From contig NZ_RBAL01000006.1 in the NCBI RefSeq assembly GCF_003626535.1, positions 124,001 to 188,000 on the forward strand: a DNA stretch of 64,000 nt, given 5' to 3'. The notes under the pieces were generated by a model. It did not search any database. It saw nothing but the letters and a program-made list of their open reading frames with translations, and was not told the DNA's origin. Positions 47,824-56,332 of this stretch are shown one piece after another; positions within the stretch are counted from its first letter, which is position 1; every line of letters starts with the position of its first letter. The position numbers were made by a program, and so were the translations under genes. The stretch comes from Streptomyces hoynatensis (GTDB lineage: Bacteria; Actinomycetota; Actinomycetes; Streptomycetales; Streptomycetaceae).

Positions 47824-47915
47824 GTAACGACACTTCAGGGCTTGATCAGCGCGATGAGCTTGGGGGCGGCACCCGAAGTGAATCGTTACAATACCGTCGG
47901 GCCCGGTGGGGGCAA
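47824..47915 (-). promoter_or_regulatory. Promoter and operator of the importer operon
   Basis: On the minus strand TTGCCC (47915-47910) and TATTGT (47893-47888) are 16 bp apart. TGTAACGATTCA (47890-47879) differs at two of twelve positions from the TGAATCGATTCA palindrome at the lyase promoter and covers the -10 and start site, as for a repressor. An inverted copy of the same arm, GTAACGACACTTC (47824-47836), mirrors GAAGTGAATCGTTAC (47875-47889). The rest of the 325-bp gap to the lyase gene holds no ORF. Confidence 0.6.
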
Positions 47916-48123
47916 CCGGACGGCTGGTAACTTTTCGGAAACGCCGCAGGCCCGGACTGGGCCGCGCGTGCGGCGGGACATGCGGCGGATAAAGGCAAAA
48001 GTGTCCTGACAAAATGCCGCGGCCGAGGGCCACTCCGGAGTGCGCCGGGTGAGCGGCCGGCCGCGTGGCGCCCGGCCCCCGGCGGCCGTGGGTGGGCCGC
48101 CGGGAGCCGCGCGCGGTCAGCGG

Positions 48124-50217
48124 TCAGCGGTGTGCGGCGTGGGTGTAGCGGATGCGCGGCTGCGGGGGTTCCTGCATGCCGGCGCCGATGAAGTAACCGG
48201 TCTGCGGCGGCTGGTTGTAGGCCACGTTCTGCCAGGCGACCGAGAGCCGGTACTGCGGGTCGGACATCAGGGTCCGCAGCCGCAGATCGGTGTCCTCGGT
48301 GGTGGTGAACACGCGCAGGGCCGAGTCGTCCTGGGTCCGCAGGACGACCTCCTCCCGCCAGTCCCCGTACAGGTCGGCCTGGAGAACCGGGTTGCCCTTC
48401 GTGTAGTTGTCTGAATACGTGCCCTCCGGCTGGAAGATCACGTTCTGCTGCTGCGCCTCGGGGTCCCACTCGGCGATGAAGGGGGTGCCCGCCGGGTCCA
48501 CGCCCTCGGTGAAGTCGTGGTCGAGGATCTCGCGCAGCGGATCGCCGTCCCACCAGATGGTGAAGTTGGCCGAGGGGATCGAGGTGCTCAGCAGGGTGCC
48601 GTCGGCGGCGCGCAGTTGGCCCTCACGCGAGTTCCACGCGCCGGTGGCGGTCACCGCCCAGCCCTCCGCGCCCTCGTGGTTCGGGTCGATGTCGGCGGCG
48701 GCCCCGCGCCCGATGTCGCGGCTGCCCGGCATGTCGTACAGGATCTCGCCCGTCGCGGCGTCCCGGAAGGTGGCTCCGCGGTTGCCCGAGGCGCTCATGG
48801 ACTCGTGCACCGCGAACACCTCCTCGCCGGGGCGGCTCGGGTCCAGGTCGCTCACGTGCAGGGCGTCGCCGTGCCCGAGGCCCGTGTTGTAGAGGGGAGA
48901 GCCGTCGTCGTCGATGGCCATGGAGCCGTAGACGATCTCGTCCTTGGCGTCCCCGTCCACGTCGGCGACCGCGAGGTTGTGGTTGCCCTGCCCCTCGTAC
49001 TCCCCGCCCAGCCGATCGGAGTCGAACATCCAGCGCTGCCGCAGCTGCCCGCCCCGGAAGTCCCAGGCCACGACGGTGGCCCTGGTGTAGTAGCCGCGCG
49101 CGAAGAGCACCGAGGGGTGCACCCCGTCGAGGTAGGCCACCCCGGCCAGGAAGCGGTCGGCGCGGTTGCCGTAGCAGTCGCCCCAGTCGCAGACGTTCCC
49201 GCGGCCGGGCACGTAGTCCACGGTGTCCACCGCGGCGCCGGTCTCGCCGTCGAAGACGGTGAGGAACTCCGGCCCTTCCAGCACGTAGCCGCTGGAGTTG
49301 CGGTAGTCGGCGTCCGCGTCACCGATGACCCGGCCCGTGCCGTCCACCGTGCCGTCGGCGGTCTTCATCGCCACCTCGGCCCTGCCGTCGCCGTCGAGGT
49401 CGTAGACCATCAGCTGGGTGTAGTGGGCGCCCGCCCTGATGTTGCGGCCCAGGTCGATGCGCCACAGCTGCTCGCCGTCCAGCGTGTAGGCGTCGACGTA
49501 GACGTTTCCGGTGTAGCCCGACTGGGAGTTGTCCTTCGAGTTGGTCGGGTCCCACTTCTCGATGATCTCGTACCGGCCGTCGCCGTCGAGGTCGCCGACG
49601 CTCGCGTCGTTGAGGCGGTAGGAGTACGACTGCCCGTCGGGCGTGACCCCGTCCGCCGGCCGGTTCACCGGAATGTCGTGGTACTGCTGCGACCAGACGC
49701 CGAACTCGTCGGTCCGCTCGGTGACCCGGCCGTGCCTGACCGCGGCGATGCGGTAGACGGAGTCCTCGGTGCCGTCCGGGTCGGTGTAGGTGGTGGCGCC
49801 CGTGAGCGGGCTGCCGGTGATCTTGTGGCCGTCCCGGTAGACGTCGAAGGCGAGGTCCTCGGGGTCGAGGCCGAGCAGGCGCCAGCTGAGGAAGACGCCG
49901 TCCTCGGTGCTGACGGCGACCGGGGCCCGGTCGAGGTCCTCCATCTGACGGCGCGGCCCCTGCTCGTCCGCCGCGCCGGCGCCCGCGCTCTCCTGGGCGG
50001 CGGCCGTGGCGGCGGGGGCCGCCAGGGTGGCCAGCGAGGCCACGGCGGCGGCGAGCAGCGAGAGGCGGGACGCGCGGCCCCGGGGCCTGCGCGCGGCCGT
50101 GGCCCCGCGCGTGCCCCTGCGTGCCCCGGCCCTGCTCCTGGCTCCCGTCCTGTCTCCGAATTCTTCGTGGGGATCTCCGGCTTTCCCCGCGGGGGGAACG
50201 GCGGCTCTCCTGCCCAT
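48124..50217 (-). CDS. Secreted rhamnogalacturonan lyase, PL11 family
   Basis: A 697-aa enzyme resembling YesW/YesX. A long basic N region and hydrophobic core (about 50-75, LLAAAVASLATLAAPAATAA) form a signal peptide, with a possible twin-arginine-like RRPRGRASR. The mature protein starts with RQMEDLDRAPVAVS and an Fn3-like segment (FLSWRLLGLDPEDLAFDVYR), then the eight-bladed propeller carrying calcium-binding loops (DLDGDGRYEI, DLDGDGRAEV, DVDGDAKDEI). It cleaves rhamnogalacturonan I backbones of pectin. ATG follows AAGGAGCACCGG. Controlled by the operator at 50316. Confidence 0.93.
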   Translation of the reverse strand: MGRRAAVPPAGKAGDPHEEFGDRTGARSRAGARRGTRGATAARRPRGRASRLSLLAAAVASLATLAAPAATAAAQESAGAGAADEQGPRRQMEDLDRAPVAVSTEDGVFLSWRLLGLDPEDLAFDVYRDGHKITGSPLTGATTYTDPDGTEDSVYRIAAVRHGRVTERTDEFGVWSQQYHDIPVNRPADGVTPDGQSYSYRLNDASVGDLDGDGRYEIIEKWDPTNSKDNSQSGYTGNVYVDAYTLDGEQLWRIDLGRNIRAGAHYTQLMVYDLDGDGRAEVAMKTADGTVDGTGRVIGDADADYRNSSGYVLEGPEFLTVFDGETGAAVDTVDYVPGRGNVCDWGDCYGNRADRFLAGVAYLDGVHPSVLFARGYYTRATVVAWDFRGGQLRQRWMFDSDRLGGEYEGQGNHNLAVADVDGDAKDEIVYGSMAIDDDGSPLYNTGLGHGDALHVSDLDPSRPGEEVFAVHESMSASGNRGATFRDAATGEILYDMPGSRDIGRGAAADIDPNHEGAEGWAVTATGAWNSREGQLRAADGTLLSTSIPSANFTIWWDGDPLREILDHDFTEGVDPAGTPFIAEWDPEAQQQNVIFQPEGTYSDNYTKGNPVLQADLYGDWREEVVLRTQDDSALRVFTTTEDTDLRLRTLMSDPQYRLSVAWQNVAYNQPPQTGYFIGAGMQEPPQPRIRYTHAAHR

Positions 50218-50315
50218 CCGGTGCTCCTTTGCTTGTCGGACCGGGGCTTTTCCGTCGATGACTGATGAGACGGCGGTGCGGTGGACGGCGGCCGCCGCGG
50301 GCGTGCGGCGCGCTT

Positions 50316-50375
50316 ATGAATCGATTCATCCGCGGCGGCCGGTCGAGTCTGACAACGTCTGATCGGTTAAGTCAA
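50316..50375 (-). promoter_or_regulatory. Promoter and palindromic operator of the PL11 lyase gene
   Basis: TTGACT (50375-50370) and CAGACT (50351-50346) are 18 bp apart on the minus strand. The perfect 14-bp palindrome ATGAATCGATTCAT (50316-50329) lies about 10-23 nt after the expected start, a roadblock position for a LacI-type repressor. Confidence 0.65.
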
Positions 50376-50408
50376 GATGTGTGTGGAGATGTTGAGTCGG
50401 TCGCCCCG

Positions 50409-51965
50409 TCAGGCCACGCGGCTGAGTTCGAGCCCGTTGAGGTGCCCGGTCTCGGCGTACACCGTGACGTTCAGCTGCCCGTCGGACACCTGCACCAGTG
50501 GGAACGTCTGCTCGGTGATCAGGCCGGTGTGGCCGATGACCTGGCCGCGGTCGCTCGCCTCCAGGACGAAGCCGGAACGGGAGTAGCCCGCCGCGTCCCC
50601 GACGTAGGCCGTCACGGCGTAGGTGCCGTCCGGCAGGTCGGCCCGGAACTCGTACCTGCAGCCGGCGCAGGCCACGAAGTCCCGGCCGAGGTCGCCGGCG
50701 CCCTCGCCCCGGTCGGCCGCGGTCAGGCCGGCCGGGTCGGCGAAGCCGTAGCCGAGTTCCGGCGTGTAGACGGTCTCCGGGCTCACCCCGGTGTAGCCCG
50801 CGGCCACCGGGCCGGCGGCCGGGCCGAAGTCGAAGCGCGCGTCGGCCGTCCGCGTGGTGAGCGGGATCGCCCGCGAAGGCGCCGCCTCCCCGCGTCCGTT
50901 GACCGCGACCACCCGCACCTCGTACGCCGTGTCCTCGGCCAGCCCGGCGACGTCGGCCAGCGGGATGGCCGAGGCGGCGGCGAGCCGCCAGTGCGCGTGC
51001 CGCTCGCCCCGCGGCCGCACCTGGACCCGGTAGTGGTCGGCGCCCGGGACCGCCTCCCAGGTCAGCCGGGCGCCGTCGTGCGAGACGTAGGCGGCCCGGA
51101 GGCCCTCGGCCCGCCCCGGCCGGTGGCGCGGGGGAGCGGTGCCGGCGACCTCCGCGGCCAGCGGGACATCCAGCCGCGCCACGTCCTCGGCGATCAGCCG
51201 GGCCATCTCGGTGGCGCCGTACTCCTGGAAGTGCGTCTCGTCGATGGTGCCGTCCGGGCGGTTCTCGTAGACGCCGACCGGGACGTGCAGGAACACCGAC
51301 TCGGCCTCAAGCGGGCCGACGGCGTCGAGGAAGGCCCGGCTGGAGGCGGACAGGTCGACCAGCGGGACGTTCTCCTGCCGCGCCACCTCGATCGCCTTGT
51401 CGACATATTCGGGGAACGAGACGTTGAACTTCCCGGTCGTCGGCTCGAAGTCGCGCCGGGACACCGGCGTCACGATGACCGGAATCGCGCCGCGGGCGCG
51501 GGCGCCGGCGATGTAGTCCTCGCGCAGGTACTCCTGGTACTGCTCGGGGGTGGTGTAGCGCTCGGGGCGGCTGACGGTGGCGTCGTTGTGGCCGAACTGG
51601 ACGAAGAGGTAGTCGCCCGGCTGGATCTCGTCGAGGATGTCGTCCAGCCGGCCCTCCTCCACGAAGGAACGCGAACTCCGGCCGCCGATCGCCCGGTTGT
51701 CGATCGTCACCTCCTCGGAGAAGAACCGCCCGAGCACCTGGCCCCAGCCGGTCTGCGGCGCGTAGTACGGGTCGTAGGTCTGGGCGGTGGAGTCGCTGGC
51801 GATGTAGACGGTGGGGCCGTCCGCCGGGGTTTCGGCGGCGGCGGCCTGGACGGCGCCGGGCAGGGCGAGCGCGGCGGCGGCCGTCGCGGCGCCGAGGAGG
51901 GCGGCGAGCCGGGCCCTGCGGCGGCCGGGGCCGCGTGCGGGGGCGGGCGGGCGGGTGTGGTCCAT
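50409..51965 (-). CDS. Secreted rhamnogalacturonan acetylesterase, CE12 family
   Basis: A 518-aa SGNH-type esterase that deacetylates pectin. Signal peptide at about 1-43 (RRARLAALLGAATAAAALAL). The catalytic domain shows the Ser block YIASDSTAQTY, GGRSSRSF, the Gly/Asn block FVQFGHNDATV, and DETHFQEYGA with the Asp/His pair, as in YesT/RhgT. Next is an Fn3 domain (RLTWEAVPGADHYRVQVRPR), then a C-terminal beta-sandwich of malectin-like character (FDFGPAAGPVAAGYTGVSPE). ATG 51965 follows AAGGAGCAAGGG. It should act with the PL11 lyase outside the cell. Confidence 0.93.
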   Translation of the reverse strand: MDHTRPPAPARGPGRRRARLAALLGAATAAAALALPGAVQAAAAETPADGPTVYIASDSTAQTYDPYYAPQTGWGQVLGRFFSEEVTIDNRAIGGRSSRSFVEEGRLDDILDEIQPGDYLFVQFGHNDATVSRPERYTTPEQYQEYLREDYIAGARARGAIPVIVTPVSRRDFEPTTGKFNVSFPEYVDKAIEVARQENVPLVDLSASSRAFLDAVGPLEAESVFLHVPVGVYENRPDGTIDETHFQEYGATEMARLIAEDVARLDVPLAAEVAGTAPPRHRPGRAEGLRAAYVSHDGARLTWEAVPGADHYRVQVRPRGERHAHWRLAAASAIPLADVAGLAEDTAYEVRVVAVNGRGEAAPSRAIPLTTRTADARFDFGPAAGPVAAGYTGVSPETVYTPELGYGFADPAGLTAADRGEGAGDLGRDFVACAGCRYEFRADLPDGTYAVTAYVGDAAGYSRSGFVLEASDRGQVIGHTGLITEQTFPLVQVSDGQLNVTVYAETGHLNGLELSRVA

Positions 51966-52068
51966 CCCTTGCTCCTTGGTTCTGGGGGGTTCTGCGGTGT
52001 GCCGGGAGTGGTTCTGCCGTCGGGGGGCCTGCCGCGTGCGGGCGCCGCCGCATGGCCGACGCATGTAG

Positions 52069-52080
52069 TGAATCGATTCA
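52069..52080. promoter_or_regulatory. Palindromic operator between CE12 and galM genes
   Basis: Perfect TGAATCGATTCA, 104-115 nt before the CE12 start, identical to the core of the lyase operator. A related imperfect element, GCAAGCGCTTTC, is at 52145-52156. The 532-bp divergent gap otherwise shows no ORF I can support. Confidence 0.65.
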
Positions 52081-52497
52081 TCCGACGGCCGAACGGGGTG
52101 GGTGAGGGAGGGGTGAGGTGGGTGACGGCGAACGCCGCGATGCGGCAAGCGCTTTCTCTGGTCGGGGAGTTTCCCAACGGGGCGCGTGGGGGTCAAGGGT
52201 GTGAACGAGACGTGACGCCCCTTCACCTCTCCGCGGGCTGCGGGGCGGTGGGGTGGTGGCGTGGTGGGGTGGGGGCGTGTCCGGCGGGCGTCCGCCGCGC
52301 GGGGCCGGGGGTGGTCGGCCCTCGCGCGTGCGGGCGCCTGCCCCGCGCGCGAGGCATTGACGGGGAGGGGGCGCCGCACTAGGTTCGCGCTGAATTCCGA
52401 ACAGCGTGCGGTATTTCGAACGTCTCGGGCCCGGGGCCGCCTGCGCAGGTCCCGGGTCGCACAGGTACTCAGGTCACCTTCGAGAAGGAGCCGCCAG

Positions 52498-53682
52498 ATG
52501 ACCCCTGACAGGCGCACCGTCCTCGGCTCGGCCGCCTCGCTCGCGGCCCTCGCCGCCGGAGCGGCCCACGCCCCCGCCGCCTCCGCCGCCCCGGGAACCG
52601 CCTCCGCCGGGCACGAAGCCGGGGAGCGCGGCGGGGAGCCACGCAGCGAGTCCTTCGGGCGGCTGCCCGACGGCACTCAGGTGCAGCGCTGGACCCTGTC
52701 CCGCGGCGGGACCCGGCTGGCCGTGCTCAGCTACGGCGGGATCGTGCAGTCCCTTGAGGTGCCCGACCGGCGGGGCAGGACGGCCAACGTCTCGCTCGGC
52801 TTCGACGCCCTCGACCCCTATCTGACCGCGACCACCTACTTCGGCGCGCTGATCGGCAGATACGGCAACCGCATAGCCGGCGGCCGCTTCACCCTGGACG
52901 GACGGGACTACCAACTGCCCGTCAACGACGGCCCCAACAGCCTGCACGGCGGCGACGCCGGCTTCGACAAGCGCGTGTGGGAGGTCACCCCCTCGGGTCG
53001 GGCCGGGCTGACCCTGCGCCGGGTCAGCCCCGACGGGGAGATGGGCTACCCGGGCACGCTCGACGTGCGCGTGGACTACACGCTGACCGCCGACGGCGAC
53101 CTGCGCCTCGACTACACGGCCACCACCGACGCCCCCACGGTCGTCAACCTCACCAACCACACGTACTTCAACCTCGCCGGGGAGGGCAGCGGCGGCATCC
53201 TCGACCACCGCCTGGAGATCGCGGCCTCCCGCTACACGCCCGTGGACGACACCCTCATCCCCACCGGCGAGCTGGCCGCCGTCTCCGGCACGCCCTTCGA
53301 CTTCCGCCGCGCCAAGCCCGTCGGCGAGGACATCCGCCGCGGCCATCCCCAGCTCCACCACGGACAGGGCTTCGACCACAACTTCGTGCTCGACAAGGGC
53401 ATCACCGCGGGGCCCCGCCACGCCGCCACCCTGTACGACCCGGCCTCGGGGCGGGTGCTTGAGGTGGCGACCACCGAGCCAGGACTGCAGTTCTACAGCG
53501 GCAACTTCCTCGACGGCTCGCTCAACGGCACCACGGGGCGCGCCTACCGGCAGAGCGACGGGCTGTGCCTGGAGACCCAGCACTTCCCCGACTCGCCCAA
53601 CCGGCCGGACTTCCCCAGCACCGTGCTGCGCCCCGGGCAGACCTACCGCTCCACCACCGTCTACGCCTTCGCCACGCGCTGA
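52498..53682 (+). CDS. galM: Secreted aldose 1-epimerase (mutarotase)
   Basis: A 394-aa protein. An N-terminal twin-arginine-like signal (DRRTVLGSAASLAALAAGAA) indicates export, unlike the cytoplasmic GalM. The mutarotase fold follows: GRYGNRIAGGRF, LHGGDAGFDKRVW, VNLTNHTYFNLAGEG with the catalytic His, DHNFVLD and QFYSGNFLDG with the Glu region. The ATG has AAGGAG 8 nt upstream; an open frame to 52261 is not supported. It may help convert sugar anomers released from pectin; the divergent promoter with the CE12 gene supports this. Confidence 0.92.
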   Translation: MTPDRRTVLGSAASLAALAAGAAHAPAASAAPGTASAGHEAGERGGEPRSESFGRLPDGTQVQRWTLSRGGTRLAVLSYGGIVQSLEVPDRRGRTANVSLGFDALDPYLTATTYFGALIGRYGNRIAGGRFTLDGRDYQLPVNDGPNSLHGGDAGFDKRVWEVTPSGRAGLTLRRVSPDGEMGYPGTLDVRVDYTLTADGDLRLDYTATTDAPTVVNLTNHTYFNLAGEGSGGILDHRLEIAASRYTPVDDTLIPTGELAAVSGTPFDFRRAKPVGEDIRRGHPQLHHGQGFDHNFVLDKGITAGPRHAATLYDPASGRVLEVATTEPGLQFYSGNFLDGSLNGTTGRAYRQSDGLCLETQHFPDSPNRPDFPSTVLRPGQTYRSTTVYAFATR

Positions 53683-53711
53683 CGCGAACGCGCCCGCGCC
53701 CGCGCCCCGCC

Positions 53712-54638
53712 TCAGCGGGCGGTGGGCGCGGCGTGTTCGGCGAGGACCTCGGAGATCTGCCGGTGGGTCGCGGCCGCGATGTGCGGGTGGGTGGCCGCGT
53801 AGGCGACGTGGGCGCTCAGGCCGGAGCCGAGCGCCCAGCCGAGGCCCCGCGCCCAGGTGGCGTCGTCCACGCCGAGCGCGGCCCGGAACAGGCGCCTGGT
53901 CCCGGCGGTGAGCAGGGTGTACGCGATCATCAGGTCCGGGGCCGGGTCGCCCATGCCGAGGCCGCCGAAGTCGATGACCGCGCTCAGGCGGCCGTCGCGG
54001 ACCAGGAGGTTGCCGGTGTGGAAGTCGCCGTGGTACCACACCGGTTCGCCCGCCCAGGCGGGTGCCGCGAGGGCGGCCTCCCAGATCTCGGTCAGCGCGG
54101 CGGCGTCGAAGACGCCGGCCAGCGCGGCGATCGCCTCCCTGGTGCCCGGGTACCGCTCGGCCAGGGGGACCGGGGCGAGTTCGGGGTGCGGCCCGGGCGC
54201 CAGCGCGTGCGCCGGGGGCATGGCGCGCAGGCGGCGCAGGAAGTGCGCGAGTTCGATCGCCGTGCGCTCCGGCTCGGCGAAGCCCTCCGGCGTCGCGGCC
54301 GATCCCTCCAGCCAGCGGGCGACCGACCAGTGCCAGGGGTAGCCGAAGGCCGGGCGGCCCAGACCCAGCGGCGCCGGGGTGGGCAGCGGCAGTCCGGCCG
54401 CGAGCCGCGGCAGCCAGGCGTGTTCCTTCCGCGCCTGCCCCGCCGCCCAGTCGCCCCTGGGCAGCCGCACCGCCATCGTGTCGCCGAGGCGGAAGACGAC
54501 GTTGTCGGAGCCGGCGGGTTCGAACCGGACCAGCGGCAGTCCGGCCCAGTGCGGGAACTGAGCCTCGATCAGCCGGGCGGCGAGCCCGGCGTCGATCTCC
54601 GGCATGGCACCGGTCTCGTGGACAACGGCGTGCTCCAC
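53712..54638 (-). CDS. Aminoglycoside phosphotransferase (APH) family kinase
   Basis: A 308-aa kinase-like protein. VVFRLGDTMAVRLPRG is the nucleotide-binding strand pair, the catalytic loop is WYHGDFHTGNLLVRDG, and IDFGGLGMGDPAPDLM holds the metal-binding Asp. This family includes antibiotic, choline and sugar kinases; the substrate is not predictable. The GTG at 54638 is preferred because GGGAAG lies 7 nt upstream; an ATG at 54605 lacks a ribosome site. Two LacI-type palindromes lie 110-160 bp upstream. Confidence 0.82.
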   Translation of the reverse strand: MEHAVVHETGAMPEIDAGLAARLIEAQFPHWAGLPLVRFEPAGSDNVVFRLGDTMAVRLPRGDWAAGQARKEHAWLPRLAAGLPLPTPAPLGLGRPAFGYPWHWSVARWLEGSAATPEGFAEPERTAIELAHFLRRLRAMPPAHALAPGPHPELAPVPLAERYPGTREAIAALAGVFDAAALTEIWEAALAAPAWAGEPVWYHGDFHTGNLLVRDGRLSAVIDFGGLGMGDPAPDLMIAYTLLTAGTRRLFRAALGVDDATWARGLGWALGSGLSAHVAYAATHPHIAAATHRQISEVLAEHAAPTAR

Positions 54639-54748
54639 GTACGGACTTCCCTTCCCCCGGCCCGCGGGCGCGGGCGGCAGGCGCACCATCAGACCAGGCG
54701 GGGCACGGCTTGTCGACGGAGTTTGCCCTCAGGCGAGGCGGGTTGTGT

Positions 54749-54796
54749 GCAAGCGCTTGCGTCCGGCAGCCTTCTGCCTTTTAATGAATCGATTCA
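54749..54796. promoter_or_regulatory. Pair of LacI-type palindromes without an obvious target
   Basis: GCAAGCGCTTGC (54749-54760) and TGAATCGATTCA (54785-54796) are both perfect 12-bp palindromes. The second matches the operators of the lyase and esterase genes. The flanking genes, an APH-type kinase and a NUDIX hydrolase, are not obvious pectin genes, so the target is unclear. Confidence 0.6.
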
Positions 54797-54979
54797 CGCC
54801 GCGACTTCGCCGCCCGGCGAGTCGGGCGCGCCACCGCAGGCCGGTCCGGGCGCCCGCGGCCCCCAACACCCAGGGGCGTCCGGACCTCAACTCCCGCCCG
54901 GGCCAAGGCGCCTGGACGCCGGGCCCCGCGGGCCCCGCCCGGCCGGGCCGCCGCCCGGGACCACCCGCGGGCGGCTGGT

Positions 54980-54985
54980 TAGGGT
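54980..54985 (+). promoter_or_regulatory. Candidate -10 for leaderless NUDIX gene
   Basis: TAGGGT followed by 6 nt and the ATG at 54992. Confidence 0.45.
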
Positions 54986-54991
54986 GGGGGC

Positions 54992-55477
54992 ATGGCGGTG
55001 GCGGTCGAGGTGGACGACGGGGTGGAGTTCCCCGAGCCGGGGCGCGGGGAGACCTGGGCCGTCGGGGCGGTGATCCTCAACGCGCGCGGCGAGGCGTTCG
55101 CGCAGTACCGGGCGCCTGGCCGGCGGCTGTTCCCCGACTGCTGGGACCTGGTCGGCGGCCATGTCGAGGCGGGCGAGACCCTGCTGGACACGCTGGTGCG
55201 CGAGGTGGCGGAGGAGACCGGCTGGCGGGTGCGCCGGGTGCGCCGCTTCCTCGGCGTCCTCACCTGGGTCGGCGACGACGGGCGCGGCACCCGGCACGAG
55301 GCCGACTACGTCGTCGAGGTCGAGGGCGACCTCGACCGGCCCGCCCTGGAGTGGGACAAGCACCCGCGCTACGCCTGGTTCGGCGCGGCCGACCTCGACC
55401 GGCTGCGGGAGAACCGCGCCCCCGAGGACCAGCTCGTCCACGCCGTCGTCGCGCGGGCCCTCGGCGTCGGCGCCTGA
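54992..55477 (+). CDS. NUDIX hydrolase
   Basis: A 161-aa pyrophosphohydrolase. The NUDIX box is complete: GGHVEAGETLLDTLVREVAE followed by ETGW (residues 54-77), with the metal-binding REVAEE. Strands before and after fit a single NUDIX domain; nothing shows the substrate. The ATG start is supported by a TAGGGT 6 nt upstream. It lies 86 nt before the racemase-like gene. Confidence 0.9.
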   Translation: MAVAVEVDDGVEFPEPGRGETWAVGAVILNARGEAFAQYRAPGRRLFPDCWDLVGGHVEAGETLLDTLVREVAEETGWRVRRVRRFLGVLTWVGDDGRGTRHEADYVVEVEGDLDRPALEWDKHPRYAWFGAADLDRLRENRAPEDQLVHAVVARALGVGA

Positions 55478-55563
55478 GGACGCCCGGGCCGCACGGCACG
55501 CGGGAGGCCGCGGGCACCGCACCGGGCGCGGGAAGAGACCACGAGGGAACACCGGGAGGACAC

Positions 55564-56298
55564 GTGGACGGCATGCGGCATCTGGGCATACTCGCGCACA
55601 GCTCCGAGGGGGCGGCCCTGTGCTTCCGGGCCTTCTGCCAGGAGGGCTTCCGCGAGCTGGGACCCTACGAACACCCGGACGTCACCCTGGACTTCATCGC
55701 GCTCGCCCGCAGCATGCCCTCCTGGGACTCCGGGGCGTACGGCACCGTGCGCGGGACGCTCGCCGAGAGCGTGCGGCGGCTCGCCGCGGCGGGCGCCGAG
55801 TTCTTCGTCTGCCCCGACAACACCGCCCACCTCGCCCTGGAACTGCCCGGGGAGGAACTCGCCCTGCCGGGGCTGCACATCGCCGAGGTGGTCGCCGACC
55901 GGGCCGCCGCCGACGGCCGCAGGCGGGTCGGCGTGCTCGGCACCTCTTACACGATGGAGGGACAGGTCTACCCCGGTGCGCTCGGCCGCCGCGGGATCGA
56001 GGCGGTGGTGCCCGAGGCGGAGGACCGCCGCCTGGTCGACCGGATCATCTTCGAGGAACTGCTCGACGGCGTGTTCACCGAGGAGTCCCGCCGCCGCTAC
56101 GCCGAGGTGATCGAACGGCTCGCCGCCCGCGGCTGCGACGCGGTCGCCCTGGTCTGCACCGAGATCCCGCTCCTGGTGACCCCGGGCGTCTCCCCGCTGC
56201 CCACGCTGGACTCCACCCGCCTGCTCGCCGCGGCCGCCTTCGAGACCGCCGTCGGTCGCCGCCCCTGGCCGGCGTGGCGGGGCGGCCCCGTGGGCTGA
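55564..56298 (+). CDS. Aspartate/glutamate racemase family protein
   Basis: A 244-aa protein of the Asp/Glu/hydantoin racemase fold: [20 protein letters not shown] at the start, [13 protein letters not shown] in the first half and [14 protein letters not shown] in the second. The second catalytic Cys (CTEIP) is present; the first catalytic position reads Asp (PDNTAH) instead of Cys (CNTAH), so normal two-cysteine racemisation is doubtful. GTG 55564 follows GGGAGGACAC. Substrate unknown. Confidence 0.82.
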   Translation: MDGMRHLGILAHSSEGAALCFRAFCQEGFRELGPYEHPDVTLDFIALARSMPSWDSGAYGTVRGTLAESVRRLAAAGAEFFVCPDNTAHLALELPGEELALPGLHIAEVVADRAAADGRRRVGVLGTSYTMEGQVYPGALGRRGIEAVVPEAEDRRLVDRIIFEELLDGVFTEESRRRYAEVIERLAARGCDAVALVCTEIPLLVTPGVSPLPTLDSTRLLAAAAFETAVGRRPWPAWRGGPVG

Positions 56299-56332
56299 GC
56301 CGGGCGCCGGGCCGCCCGCGCCGCCCTCGCGT

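Noticed and set aside
53691..53711. Terminator between galM and the kinase gene
   Set aside because: The gap is about 20 bp of GCCC repeats with no clear stem.
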